A stretch of DNA of 64,000 nucleotides from an uncultured Bacteroidales bacterium (GTDB lineage Bacteria; Bacteroidota; Bacteroidia; Bacteroidales; FEN-979): contig CAIRDP010000054.1 in the NCBI GenBank assembly GCA_903877385.1, forward strand, positions 62,001 to 126,000, written 5' to 3'. The notes beneath the pieces are model-generated. The model saw only the letters and a list, made by a program, of their open reading frames with translations, was not told the DNA's origin and searched no databases. The position numbers and the translations under genes are program-made. Within the stretch, counting starts at the first letter, position 1. Every line of letters begins with the position of its first letter. Positions 34,307 to 42,572 of this stretch are shown here, piece after piece.

Positions 34307-35845
34307 TCATTGTCCCCAGTTTTCCCTGTCAAGCGAACGGTAGGTTATAGCTTCGGCAAGGTATTCGGCCTTGATCTCGTCGGAATTGCCCAGGTCGGCA
34401 ATAGTACGAGAGACCTTTAAGATCCGTTCATAAGCCCTGGCCGAAAGGCCAAGTTTATCCATGGCATTCTTCAGGAGTGCATTGGAAGCATCATCCAGCC
34501 GGCAGTATTGCCTGAGCTGTCGGGGGTTCATCTGTGCATTGCTGTAAACACCCTTGGAACCGCTGAATCTCAGCTCCTGCCTTCGCCTCGCATTTACTAC
34601 CCTTGCCCTCATTTCATTACTGCTTTCTGCCGATGGCTGATCCCTGAGATCACGGTAAGGAACAGGAACCACCTCGAGTTGTATATCTATCCTGTCGAAA
34701 AGAGGGCCTGAGATCTTGTGAAGGTACTTACGGATGATCCCCGGGTTGCACTGGCAGGGAGTTTGGGGATGGTTGTAATACCCGCAGGGACAGGGGTTCA
34801 TGGCTGCAACAAGCATGAAACTGGCCGGGTAGGTAGTGCTGACCTTAGCCCTGGAAACTGTCACCACCCTGTCCTCCATAGGCTGCCTCAGCACTTCCAG
34901 CACCTGCCTGTTGAACTCCGGCAGTTCATCCAGGAACAAAACCCCGTGATGAGCCAGGGAAATTTCCCCCGGCCGGGGAACTGAACCTCCACCTACAAGG
35001 GCAACAGGTGAAATTGTATGATGCGGCGACCTGAATGGTCTGCTTGTTATGAGCGGGCCGGAACCGTTGAGCCTGCCGGCCACCGAATGGATCTTGGTCG
35101 TTTCGAGCGCCTCCTGCAGAACGAGGGGAGGCAGGATCGACGGAAGGCGCTTGGCCATCATCGTCTTACCCGCTCCCGGCGGGCCTATCAAAAGCACATT
35201 ATGCCCTCCAGCTGCTGCTATCTCCAGTGCTCTTTTGATATTTTCCTGCCCCCTTACGTCTGCAAAATCCAGGCCCATGCAGCTGTTTCCACGCTCAAAT
35301 TCGGCCTGTATGTCAACCTTTGTACCTGGCAAGCTGCCATCCCCGTTAAAATAATCAATCACCTCCTTTATGTTCCCGGCCCCGAATATCTCTATACCCT
35401 CAACAACCGCAGCTTCCCTTGCATTGCCTGCAGGCAGTATAAGCCCTTTGAAACCCTGCTTCCTGGCTTCCAGCGAGATGGGCAAGGCCCCTTTTACAGG
35501 TAGCAAACTGCCGTCGAGGGAAAGCTCACCCATGATCATGAGTTTTTCAAGCTTATCTGTTTTAATCATTTCCGAAGCCGCGAGTATGCCTATGGCTATG
35601 GGAAGGTCATATGAAGAACCCTCTTTGCGGATATCGGCAGGCGCCATATTGATGACGATCTTTTTGCCGGGAATCCTGAAGCCGTTGTTTTTCAGGGCCG
35701 ATTCAATACGCTGGTGGCTCTCGCGCACAGCATTATCGGGCAGACCTACCATAAAAAACTGTATCCCCTGGTCAATATTGACTTCTATGGTGATCAGCAG
35801 GGCCTGGATCCCTATAAGGGCACATCCGTATGTTTTTACCAGCAT
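34307..35845 (-). CDS. YifB/ComM family Mg-chelatase-like AAA+ ATPase
   Basis: 512 residues: an N-terminal Lon-protease-like S5 fold region (FFMVGLPDNAVRESHQRIESAL), a central AAA+ module with Walker A GPPGAGKT and Walker B VLFLDELPEF, and a C-terminal Mg_chelatase_C region (LSARAYERILKVSRTIADL). A Cys cluster (NPCPCGYYNHPQTPCQC) fits a small metal-binding loop conserved in this family. The H. influenzae/Vibrio homolog ComM is a branch-migration helicase in natural transformation; in non-competent species the role is unclear. Preceded by the GldB-like gene downstream on the same strand after 60 bp. Confidence 0.9.
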   Translation of the reverse strand: MLVKTYGCALIGIQALLITIEVNIDQGIQFFMVGLPDNAVRESHQRIESALKNNGFRIPGKKIVINMAPADIRKEGSSYDLPIAIGILAASEMIKTDKLEKLMIMGELSLDGSLLPVKGALPISLEARKQGFKGLILPAGNAREAAVVEGIEIFGAGNIKEVIDYFNGDGSLPGTKVDIQAEFERGNSCMGLDFADVRGQENIKRALEIAAAGGHNVLLIGPPGAGKTMMAKRLPSILPPLVLQEALETTKIHSVAGRLNGSGPLITSRPFRSPHHTISPVALVGGGSVPRPGEISLAHHGVLFLDELPEFNRQVLEVLRQPMEDRVVTVSRAKVSTTYPASFMLVAAMNPCPCGYYNHPQTPCQCNPGIIRKYLHKISGPLFDRIDIQLEVVPVPYRDLRDQPSAESSNEMRARVVNARRRQELRFSGSKGVYSNAQMNPRQLRQYCRLDDASNALLKNAMDKLGLSARAYERILKVSRTIADLGNSDEIKAEYLAEAITYRSLDRENWGQ

Positions 35846-35905
35846 GGCGGAGATCTTGGTAATCCTTAATCCGCCAACATTAAAAAAGTGACAGGAAAAT
35901 TGAAA

Positions 35906-36898
35906 TTATTTTTCGGGTTTGTACTTCGAACCGGCAAGGATCTTCTGGGAATCCTTTTCTTTTAACAGCTGTTCAAGGCTGACTTCAGGATTGTTTTCCA
36001 TGTACTGTTTCACGATCTGCCAGCCGATCCAGTTGCCGAGCAAAGGAGGGGAAGCCTTGGAAAATTCAGCGGTGAAAGGGCCGTCGGAGGTAAACACCCG
36101 TATTACACGGCCATCGTTTGAATACAGCATCCGGTTTTCAATGACAGCCGCCCAAACCTGTTTCTCATTTTTTGTCATCCAGTCGAACTGCTCAGGGGTA
36201 TAACCGATCTTGATCCTGGCTGGGGTCTTCGGCAGGATCGCATCCTGTATGTAAAGCCTCTTGCCCGCCTCAACCATAAGGTCGAGAAGGCTGGTCCCCC
36301 CGGTCTCTACCGGAAACTCAGAACTGGCAAGCAGCCTCACGCAATCAGGGACAATGTATTCGGCACTCATCCGGTTCAGCTGGTAAAGTGAAACCCCGTC
36401 CTCTTTATACGGTGCAAAGGTCTTTCCCAGGTAGTTATCGAGGCCTATGAGCAATACCGAATCGGAAAACTGTATGGGGTATTCATAATCTCCTCCTGAA
36501 ATATAAGCGTAAACCGAAGGGATGTGAAACGAGGGGAAATAATATTTGAAATGTTTGAAGGCTTCGGTGAGGTCTTTTTCGAGGTAACTAAGTTCGGGAT
36601 ATTTAATCCTGACGGCCCTGATAAAATCCTGGTTCCTGGGGCTCTCAAGATAATCTTTCAAGGCGGATATCTTTGAGGGGTCATCCAGGCTGTCGCCCAG
36701 GAAAAGCCTGTACTTCGGCTGAAGCTGCCTGAGGTTGACAGCAAGCCGGGCATTGTTGGCATTGAAAAGGTCAAGGTCATAACGCCGGATTTGGACGGGG
36801 GGACAGTTAATGCCTGAAACATCGACATCGCTGTTATTCCTGCGCCCGCATCCGCCTAAAGCCAAAATAAAGACCAGCAGAAAGGTGAATTGCTTCAT
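35906..36898 (-). CDS. gldB: GldB-like gliding-motility lipoprotein
   Basis: About 330 residues from the ATG at 36898 (an in-frame TTG at 36904 is less likely). The signal peptide ends in a lipobox, LGGC, so the mature protein is lipid-anchored. The body (SYLEKDLTEAFKHFKYYFPSFHIPSVYAYISG ... LIGLDNYLG) matches the GldB family, required for gliding in Flavobacterium and widely kept in non-gliding Bacteroidota. Exact role is unknown. Transcribed toward yifB; the divergent barrel gene starts 115 bp away. Confidence 0.78.
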   Translation of the reverse strand: MKQFTFLLVFILALGGCGRRNNSDVDVSGINCPPVQIRRYDLDLFNANNARLAVNLRQLQPKYRLFLGDSLDDPSKISALKDYLESPRNQDFIRAVRIKYPELSYLEKDLTEAFKHFKYYFPSFHIPSVYAYISGGDYEYPIQFSDSVLLIGLDNYLGKTFAPYKEDGVSLYQLNRMSAEYIVPDCVRLLASSEFPVETGGTSLLDLMVEAGKRLYIQDAILPKTPARIKIGYTPEQFDWMTKNEKQVWAAVIENRMLYSNDGRVIRVFTSDGPFTAEFSKASPPLLGNWIGWQIVKQYMENNPEVSLEQLLKEKDSQKILAGSKYKPEK

Positions 36899-36978
36899 AA
36901 ACAAACAAACGTGATTAACGGTTGATTATTTTTGGATAAAATTATTGAAAATAGAAAACCGGCGCATTCTTTAATCTT

Positions 36979-36986
36979 TAAATTTG
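36979..36986 (+). promoter_or_regulatory. -7 element of the outer-membrane barrel gene
   Basis: TAAATTTG fits TAnnTTTG exactly, 27 bp upstream of the ATG at 37014. The -33 region has no clear match. Confidence 0.45.
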
Positions 36987-37013
36987 TTTTTTATGGTTTA
37001 AGCCCGGGATAAA

Positions 37014-37697
37014 ATGAAAAAATACCTATTATTATTTGTTGTAGTTGGACTGCTTCCCATACAGGCCGTGAATGCACAGAAACTTGGGGATGTAAAACTG
37101 GGGCTTAAATTAGCCCCTGACATCACATTCATGGTTCCAAGCACCCAGGGGTACAGCAGTAAGGGCGTGAGGATGGGAGGGGTTCTCGGGCTGGTGACCG
37201 ATATCTATTTTGCCGAGCATTATGCGCTTTCAACAGGATTTAACATGTTGCTTTTAGGCGGGAAACTCTCTTATGCCGACAGTATACAGGGGAAGGTAAA
37301 AGGCACGACCAACAGTTCACTGAGTTTCTTTTATTTAGAGATCCCCGTGATGGTCAAGATGTTCACGAAAGATTTCGGCAAGTTCTCATTTTTCGGGCAG
37401 ATCGGGTTTGGCACAGGGTTTAGGATATCAGCCACTGCAAAAAATGATTATACAGCCAATAACGGGTATACCGAGAGCGGGAAATCCGGCATAACCTATC
37501 AAACGACAACCATCAGGGAAGCATTGCTGATCGGCTTGGGAGCAGAGTTGCACCTTGACCAGGCGACAAAATTGTTTTTCGGGCTTGGATACAGCAACAG
37601 CCTGAATAACGTTCTTAAAGGAGCTAACAACTTATCAAGACTGAACCAGAAAGCTTACCTTAACTACGCCGAACTGAACCTGGGGGTAATGTTTTAA
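37014..37697 (+). CDS. PorT-type outer-membrane beta-barrel protein
   Basis: 227 residues. Signal peptide KKYLLLFVVVGLLPIQAVNAQ with cleavage after NAQ or AVNA, then alternating short beta-strands with aromatic ends, ending LNLGVMF, a terminal aromatic typical of barrel proteins. Resembles the OMP_b-brl_2 (PorT-like) domain. Members include PorT, a component of the T9SS outer-membrane apparatus, but many are generic porin-like proteins and I cannot assign it to PorT. nadE starts 2 bp later, so the pair is likely co-transcribed. Confidence 0.75.
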   Translation: MKKYLLLFVVVGLLPIQAVNAQKLGDVKLGLKLAPDITFMVPSTQGYSSKGVRMGGVLGLVTDIYFAEHYALSTGFNMLLLGGKLSYADSIQGKVKGTTNSSLSFFYLEIPVMVKMFTKDFGKFSFFGQIGFGTGFRISATAKNDYTANNGYTESGKSGITYQTTTIREALLIGLGAELHLDQATKLFFGLGYSNSLNNVLKGANNLSRLNQKAYLNYAELNLGVMF

Positions 37698-37699
37698 TT

Positions 37700-39334
37700 A
37701 TGAAGATTGCAATTGCGCAGCTGAATTACCGTATTGGCGACTTTGAAGACAATGTGGCCCGCATCATCGATGGCATCAGGAGGGCCCGGTCAGAAGGGGC
37801 CGAGCTGGTTGTTTTTGCCGAATTATCGGTATGTGGATATCCGCCCCGTGATTTCCTCGAGTTTGATGATTTCATTGAGAAATGTTACCAGGGTGTTCTC
37901 AGGATTGCCGAAGAGTGTGTAGGCATTGCCGCTATCGCAGGCAGCCCTTCGATAAACCCGGCTCTCAAGGGAAAACCCCTTTACAATACCGCTTATTTTC
38001 TTGCCGATGGAAGGATACAGGGCCAGGCTCACAAGACCCTTCTGCCGAATTATGATGTGTTTGACGAGTACCGTTATTTTGAACCGAACCGTCTTCCCTT
38101 TGAGGTGATCGAATACAAGGGGAGCAGGATCGCGTTAACGATTTGCGAGGACCTTTGGAATATCACCGATGACCCTTTATATGTAAGGAACCCTATGGAT
38201 GAGCTGATCGGTTTAAACCCCGACCTGCTAATCAATATCGCGGCTTCCCCTTTTCATTACACCCAGCCTGCCGAAAGGTTTGAGGTTCTGAGGCGGAATG
38301 CAGTGACCTACTCCATTCCCCTTATTTATGTGAATCATGTGGGAGGACAAACCGAATTGCTTTTCGACGGCGGGTCTATGGTGATCGATGCTGCCGGGCA
38401 TTTGGTTGAAAGCCTCAGGAGGTTTGAAGAAGATTTCAGAATCTTTGACAGCAATGCCATGGATGGCCGGCTTGCAGGACCCTCAGGTGAAGCTGTGGTC
38501 TCCCTGATACATGATGGCCTGGTAATGGGCATTAGGGACTACTTTCATAAAATGGGGTTTGCTAAAGCAATCCTGGGTTTGTCGGGCGGGATAGACTCGG
38601 CTGTAACCCTGGTGCTCGCAGCAGAAGCCCTGGGCAAGGACAATGTAAAAGCCGTACTTCTTCCTTCAGAATTTTCATCAGAACACAGTATAAAAGATGC
38701 CCGGGACCTGGCGATGAACCTTGGCACGGAACATGAGATCATTTCCATCGAAGAATCGTATAATGCAATAGTGCACAGCCTCGAGGCTCAGTTCCGGGGG
38801 AAGCCATTCAACCTTGCCGAAGAGAATATACAGGCCAGGATCAGGGCGGTTATACTGATGGCATTATCGAATAAGTTCGGGTATATCTTATTGAACACTT
38901 CCAATAAAAGCGAGGCGGCTGTAGGTTACGGCACTTTATACGGGGATATGTGCGGGGGACTTTCGGTACTCGGGGATGTATATAAAACCCAGGTGTATGA
39001 GCTGGCCAGGTATATTAACCGTGAAAAAGAGCTCATCCCCCTGAACTCAATCGTTAAACCACCTTCGGCTGAGCTCAGACCCGGACAGAAAGATTCGGAT
39101 TCATTGCCCGAATACGAGGTCCTGGATAAAATACTTCTTCAGTATATCGAAGAAAGAAAAGGGCCCAGGGAACTGATTGAATCGGGTTTTGATGAAGCTA
39201 CCGTGAAGCGTATTCTGAAGCTGGTGAACACCAATGAATATAAGCGGTACCAGACTCCTCCCATACTCAGGGTTTCGCCCAAAGCTTTCGGGATGGGCCG
39301 TCGAATGCCTATCGTAGGGAAATACCTTTCGTGA
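37700..39334 (+). CDS. nadE: Glutamine-dependent NAD+ synthetase
   Basis: 544 residues with two domains. N-terminal nitrilase-type amidase with catalytic E41 (VVFAELSV), K112 (AHKTLLPNY) and C149 (LTICEDLW), which releases ammonia from glutamine. C-terminal synthetase with the PP-loop SGGIDS (295-300) and the NTSNKSEAAVGYGTLYGDMCGG segment, which amidates deamido-NAD. Size fits the two-domain enzyme. It lies 2 bp after the barrel gene and directly abuts the convergent nifU-like gene. Confidence 0.94.
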   Translation: MKIAIAQLNYRIGDFEDNVARIIDGIRRARSEGAELVVFAELSVCGYPPRDFLEFDDFIEKCYQGVLRIAEECVGIAAIAGSPSINPALKGKPLYNTAYFLADGRIQGQAHKTLLPNYDVFDEYRYFEPNRLPFEVIEYKGSRIALTICEDLWNITDDPLYVRNPMDELIGLNPDLLINIAASPFHYTQPAERFEVLRRNAVTYSIPLIYVNHVGGQTELLFDGGSMVIDAAGHLVESLRRFEEDFRIFDSNAMDGRLAGPSGEAVVSLIHDGLVMGIRDYFHKMGFAKAILGLSGGIDSAVTLVLAAEALGKDNVKAVLLPSEFSSEHSIKDARDLAMNLGTEHEIISIEESYNAIVHSLEAQFRGKPFNLAEENIQARIRAVILMALSNKFGYILLNTSNKSEAAVGYGTLYGDMCGGLSVLGDVYKTQVYELARYINREKELIPLNSIVKPPSAELRPGQKDSDSLPEYEVLDKILLQYIEERKGPRELIESGFDEATVKRILKLVNTNEYKRYQTPPILRVSPKAFGMGRRMPIVGKYLS

Positions 39335-39604
39335 TTATACCGACTGTACCGATTCCACACCTTTAATTTCAGGTATGGCGCGTATCACAGCTGCTTCAAT
39401 CCCGTTTTTCAGGGTCATCTGTGAATGGGGACAGTTGCCGCACATCCCGAGAAGCCTCAGGTTCACGATCTTTTCGTCGGTCATATCCACATATTCCACA
39501 TCGCCTCCGTCGGCCTGCAGGTATGGACGAATCTGTTCAATTACGTTTTTTACTTTATTCTCGAGTTCAATATCAATCATGTCATGTAATATTTGAGGGT
39601 GCAA
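39335..39604 (-). CDS. NifU C-terminal-domain Fe-S carrier
   Basis: 89-residue protein consisting of a single NifU_C domain: VIEQIRPYLQADGGDVEYVDM and the CxxC motif CGNCPHS, where two Cys per monomer bind an interfacial 4Fe-4S cluster in homologs. Acts as an Fe-S scaffold or carrier (Nfu type). The adjacent mrp gene (42 bp upstream, same strand) encodes another Fe-S carrier ATPase, so the pair probably belongs to cluster maturation. Confidence 0.9.
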   Translation of the reverse strand: MHPQILHDMIDIELENKVKNVIEQIRPYLQADGGDVEYVDMTDEKIVNLRLLGMCGNCPHSQMTLKNGIEAAVIRAIPEIKGVESVQSV

Positions 39605-39646
39605 AGGTAGTAATATTCAATTTCGAAATTGCGAACCGCTCGCATC

Positions 39647-40762
39647 TTAATGCCCGAATACTTCCCTTATGGAATTCGAAATCGCCACCTGCTGTGCCAC
39701 GGCCTCGGCAAGTTTAACGAAGGCCTGGCCCGAAGGGCTGCCTGCTTCTGTTGCAACGGGTTTGCCCGAATCGCCTGAACCGGCAATGGCCGGCTCGATG
39801 GGGATCTGCCCGAGGATGGGAATATGCAGTTCATCGGCGAACTTACGGCAACCGCTTTGGCCGAAGATAAAATATTTCTTACCGGGCATATCTTCGGGTA
39901 TGAAATATGACATGTTCTCAACCAGTCCGAGTATGGGTATCCCGATCTGTTCGTTCCTGAACATATCTGCTGCCTTGCGCACATCAGCTATAGCAACCTC
40001 CTGGGGAGTGCTTACTATGATGGCCCCTGTGAGGGGAAAACTCTGAACCAGGGTGAGTGGAATGTCACCAGTTCCCGGGGGGAGGTCAATGACCATATAA
40101 TCAAGCGGCCCCCATTCAATATCGGTGAACAGCTGTTTTAAGGCAGTAGAAGCCATCGGGCCCCTCCACACAAGGGCTTTGGACTGATCCACGAAAAACC
40201 CTATGGAGATCATTTTAATGCCGTACTTTTCAAAGGGATGAACGAAGGTTTTTCCGTCACGGTCAAAGCCTTTGGCCTTTTCATCAAGCAGGCCGAACAT
40301 CAGGGGGATAGAGGGGCCGTAAATGTCGGCATCCAACAATCCCACCCTGGCTCCTGTCCCGGCGAGGGCAATGGCCAGGTTAACAGCCACAGTGGACTTA
40401 CCAACCCCGCCTTTGCCCGAGCCCACTGCGATGATGTTTTTCACATCCTTCAACAGTTCCTCGTTCTCTTTTCGTTTAGTAGTCACTTTCGACGACAGTT
40501 CAACCTCCACTTTCAGCTCGGGGTCAACATGCTCATGAATTGCCGTGATGCAGGACTGCGTAAGGAAATCCTTCAAGGGGCAGGCGGGTGTTGTAAGTGT
40601 GAGTTTAAACTTCACTTTCCCGGGTTCAATCTGCACCTCATCGATCATGTTCAAGCTTACCAGGTCCTTTTTCAGGTCCGGATCGATCACGTGGGAGAGA
40701 GCCTGGAGAATGTTATCTTTTGTTATATTTTTCATTGATTGATTGATTGACTGATTGATCAT
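39647..40762 (-). CDS. mrp: Mrp/NBP35-family Fe-S carrier ATPase
   Basis: 371 residues: an N-terminal MIP18-like (DUF59) domain (LSHVIDPDLKKDLVSLNMI), then a deviant Walker A ATPase, AVGSGKGGVGKSTVAVNLA, and the Mrp signature DYMVIDLPPGTGDIPLTLVQ. No central CxxC cluster motif is obvious. Two starts are possible: the ATG at 40762, which overlaps the upstream stop as ATGA but makes the ATTG repeat coding (INQSINQS), or the ATG at 40735 (MKNITKDNI), the more usual N-terminus. Works with Nfu-type carriers in Fe-S protein maturation. Confidence 0.9.
   Translation of the reverse strand: MINQSINQSMKNITKDNILQALSHVIDPDLKKDLVSLNMIDEVQIEPGKVKFKLTLTTPACPLKDFLTQSCITAIHEHVDPELKVEVELSSKVTTKRKENEELLKDVKNIIAVGSGKGGVGKSTVAVNLAIALAGTGARVGLLDADIYGPSIPLMFGLLDEKAKGFDRDGKTFVHPFEKYGIKMISIGFFVDQSKALVWRGPMASTALKQLFTDIEWGPLDYMVIDLPPGTGDIPLTLVQSFPLTGAIIVSTPQEVAIADVRKAADMFRNEQIGIPILGLVENMSYFIPEDMPGKKYFIFGQSGCRKFADELHIPILGQIPIEPAIAGSGDSGKPVATEAGSPSGQAFVKLAEAVAQQVAISNSIREVFGH
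40734..40757. repeat. ATTG tetranucleotide repeat at the mrp start
   Basis: Four perfect ATTG units (40734-40749) followed by ACTG and ATTG. It covers the region between the two candidate mrp start codons, so a change in unit number would shift the frame between them. Confidence 0.7.
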
Positions 40763-41109
40763 CGATTTTCGCTTAGGGCTAATTCAATTCCCGGGTCCCA
40801 GAACAACTTTTCAAATTTCACAACTTTGTCATCCTTCACCCTGATGCCCTCACTTTGTAATAACTGCTGCATCACCTTGGGCCCCCCGAAATGATGTTTC
40901 CCTGTGAGAAACCCGTTCCTGTTCAGGACCCTGTGGGCCGGAACATTTTTATTACCGGCATGGGACGCATTCATTGCCCAGCCTACCATCCTGGCCGATC
41001 CCCTCAAACCAAGGTATTCGGCAATGGCCCCGTAGGAAGTCACCCTGCCATAGGGGATCTGCGATACAACTTCGTAAACATCATCAAAAAACGACTCCTT
41101 CAACGGCAT
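40759..41109 (-). CDS. Alkyltransferase-like protein (ATL; MGMT family without active Cys)
   Basis: 116-residue protein with the MGMT DNA-binding fold: IPYGRVTSYGAIAEYLG, RMVGWAMN and VPAHRVLNRNG. The universally conserved PCHR of methyltransferases is PAHR (57-60), with Ala58 replacing the acceptor Cys. So, like E. coli YbaZ (Atl) and yeast Atl1, it should bind O6-alkylguanine and hand it to nucleotide excision repair rather than repair it directly. Its stop overlaps the longer mrp start; the MerR gene lies 7 bp upstream on the same strand. Confidence 0.88.
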   Translation of the reverse strand: MPLKESFFDDVYEVVSQIPYGRVTSYGAIAEYLGLRGSARMVGWAMNASHAGNKNVPAHRVLNRNGFLTGKHHFGGPKVMQQLLQSEGIRVKDDKVVKFEKLFWDPGIELALSENR

Positions 41110-41116
41110 GGCGGGA

Positions 41117-41452
41117 CTATAATTCCTTTTTCAGCTCCAGAAGGAATTCTTTGACCTGGGTCAGGGAATCAATCATCTGAACTGTGTTCACTACGTTTTC
41201 ACGATTCTGCTTCAGTTTCTCTTTTGCACCCTGTAGCGTATAACCCCTTTCCTTGACCAGGTGATAGATAAGTTTCAGATTTTCAATGTCGGATTTGGTG
41301 AACAGCCGGTTTCCCTTTTTGTTTTTCTGGGGACTGAGGATGTCGAATTCCTTTTCCCAAAAGCGGATGAGCGACTGGTTTACCTCGAACAGCTCAGCCA
41401 CCTCTCCTATGCTGTAATAAATCTTTTCTATTTTATGTACGGTCCTCAGCAT
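41117..41452 (-). CDS. MerR-family transcriptional regulator
   Basis: 111 residues: N-terminal winged-helix of the MerR type (YYSIGEVAELFEVNQSLIRFWEKEF ... KGNRLFTKSDIENLKLIYHLVKERGYTLQGAKEKL) followed by a short coiled coil. No C-terminal effector or metal-binding domain and no Cys, so the signal is unknown. This small MerR next to an M23 peptidase is a common arrangement in Bacteroidota. The ATL gene follows after 7 bp; the peptidase gene precedes by 9 bp. Confidence 0.88.
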   Translation of the reverse strand: MLRTVHKIEKIYYSIGEVAELFEVNQSLIRFWEKEFDILSPQKNKKGNRLFTKSDIENLKLIYHLVKERGYTLQGAKEKLKQNRENVVNTVQMIDSLTQVKEFLLELKKEL

Positions 41453-41461
41453 GATACAAGT

Positions 41462-42436
41462 TTAATCCATGGTCTGCGATGGCTGTTGTGAAAGATCAAG
41501 CATCATCTGGAACTGTTCAGGGCTCAGGTCATTGAAGAAAAAGTAGATCGGGTTCAGGGGGATCATGTTCTTGCGGACTTCATAATGCAGGTGGGGAGAA
41601 GTAGATTTACCCGTATTGCCCACATAACCTATGATCTGCCCCCTCAGTATCTTCTGCCCGGGCTTGACAAAAATCCTCGAAAGATGGGCGTAAACAGTAC
41701 GGTAATTATATCCATGGTCGATGACCACCTCGTTTCCGTAACCGCCTTCCCCGTCCCTTGCGGCAAAATCAATGGTGCCGTTCCCTGTAGCATAAACCTC
41801 CGTCCCGACTGCCGCAGTAAAATCCATGCCTTCATGAAATTTCCTGACCTTGTAAAACGGGTCAACCCTTGTTCCGAAATAGGAGCCTATCCTCCTCAGA
41901 TCCTTATTGTTGATAGGTTGTATGGCAGGAATGCTGGCAAGCATCTGTTCCTTGTTCTTGGCCATATTAAACACCTCGTCGAACGACTTTGACTGAACAT
42001 ACAACTGCCCAAGGATCTCATCCATGCGCTTTGAAGTCTCAACCATAAGGTCTTCGTTCGAAAACCCTTTGAGGTTCTCATAGCGGTCAATCCCCCCAAT
42101 CCCTGCCTCCCTGATGGAAGAAGGTATGGGATCCGCTTCAAAAATCACCCTGTAAATATTGTCGTCCCTGTCCTGAAGGTCCCTGATCACTTTCGTAACA
42201 CGGTCAAGCTGGTCGTTCAGCATCCTGAACTGAAACTTCATCTGTTCGATTTCCCTTTTTTGTGCTTTCATCTTTGGGGAATCAACAAAGTTGTAAGCCA
42301 GCAGCAGCACGGCAACTGCAAATACCACACCGGTCGAAAGATGGGTGAAAAAATACAGCAGCTTCTTCCGGAATGTCGTTTGTACCCGGTCGAACGTAAG
42401 TGACTTTTTATTGAATTTGTATTTAACCTTGCTCAT
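41462..42436 (-). CDS. M23-family peptidoglycan endopeptidase
   Basis: 324 residues: cytoplasmic N-terminus, one transmembrane helix (about 35-53), a coiled-coil segment (about 55-95) and a LytM/M23 domain near the C-terminus with the zinc motif HEGMD and HLHYE, plus VYAHLSRIFVKPGQKI. Probably a membrane-anchored periplasmic DD-endopeptidase remodelling peptidoglycan; all Zn ligands appear present, so it should be active, unlike EnvC/NlpD-type activators. A good TAATTTTG -7 element lies at 42483-42490 on the same strand. Confidence 0.9.
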   Translation of the reverse strand: MSKVKYKFNKKSLTFDRVQTTFRKKLLYFFTHLSTGVVFAVAVLLLAYNFVDSPKMKAQKREIEQMKFQFRMLNDQLDRVTKVIRDLQDRDDNIYRVIFEADPIPSSIREAGIGGIDRYENLKGFSNEDLMVETSKRMDEILGQLYVQSKSFDEVFNMAKNKEQMLASIPAIQPINNKDLRRIGSYFGTRVDPFYKVRKFHEGMDFTAAVGTEVYATGNGTIDFAARDGEGGYGNEVVIDHGYNYRTVYAHLSRIFVKPGQKILRGQIIGYVGNTGKSTSPHLHYEVRKNMIPLNPIYFFFNDLSPEQFQMMLDLSQQPSQTMD

Positions 42437-42482
42437 TCGCAGCGAATTAAAGAATCGCTCAAAATAGGATGTCTAACTAATG

Positions 42483-42490
42483 CAAAATTA
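42483..42490 (-). promoter_or_regulatory. -7 element of the M23 peptidase operon
   Basis: Minus-strand TAATTTTG, a perfect TAnnTTTG match 46 bp upstream of the peptidase start. The divergent alaS element follows 10 bp away. Confidence 0.5.
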
Positions 42491-42500
42491 AGTAAATAAT

Positions 42501-42508
42501 TAACTTTG
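42501..42508 (+). promoter_or_regulatory. -7 element of alaS
   Basis: TAACTTTG, a perfect TAnnTTTG match, 64 bp upstream of the alaS ATG. The leader contains two GTTAA words but no clear terminator or T-box. Confidence 0.5.
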
Positions 42509-42572
42509 CCGCTAATTACAAATTCACAAAAATTGTTAAAGCCTGTTAACGAATTGTTAATCTTAGATTTAG

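Noticed and set aside
35846-35875. GGCGGA/TCCGCC inverted repeat next to the yifB start
   Set aside because: A 6-bp stem with an 18-nt loop is too weak to claim as regulation.
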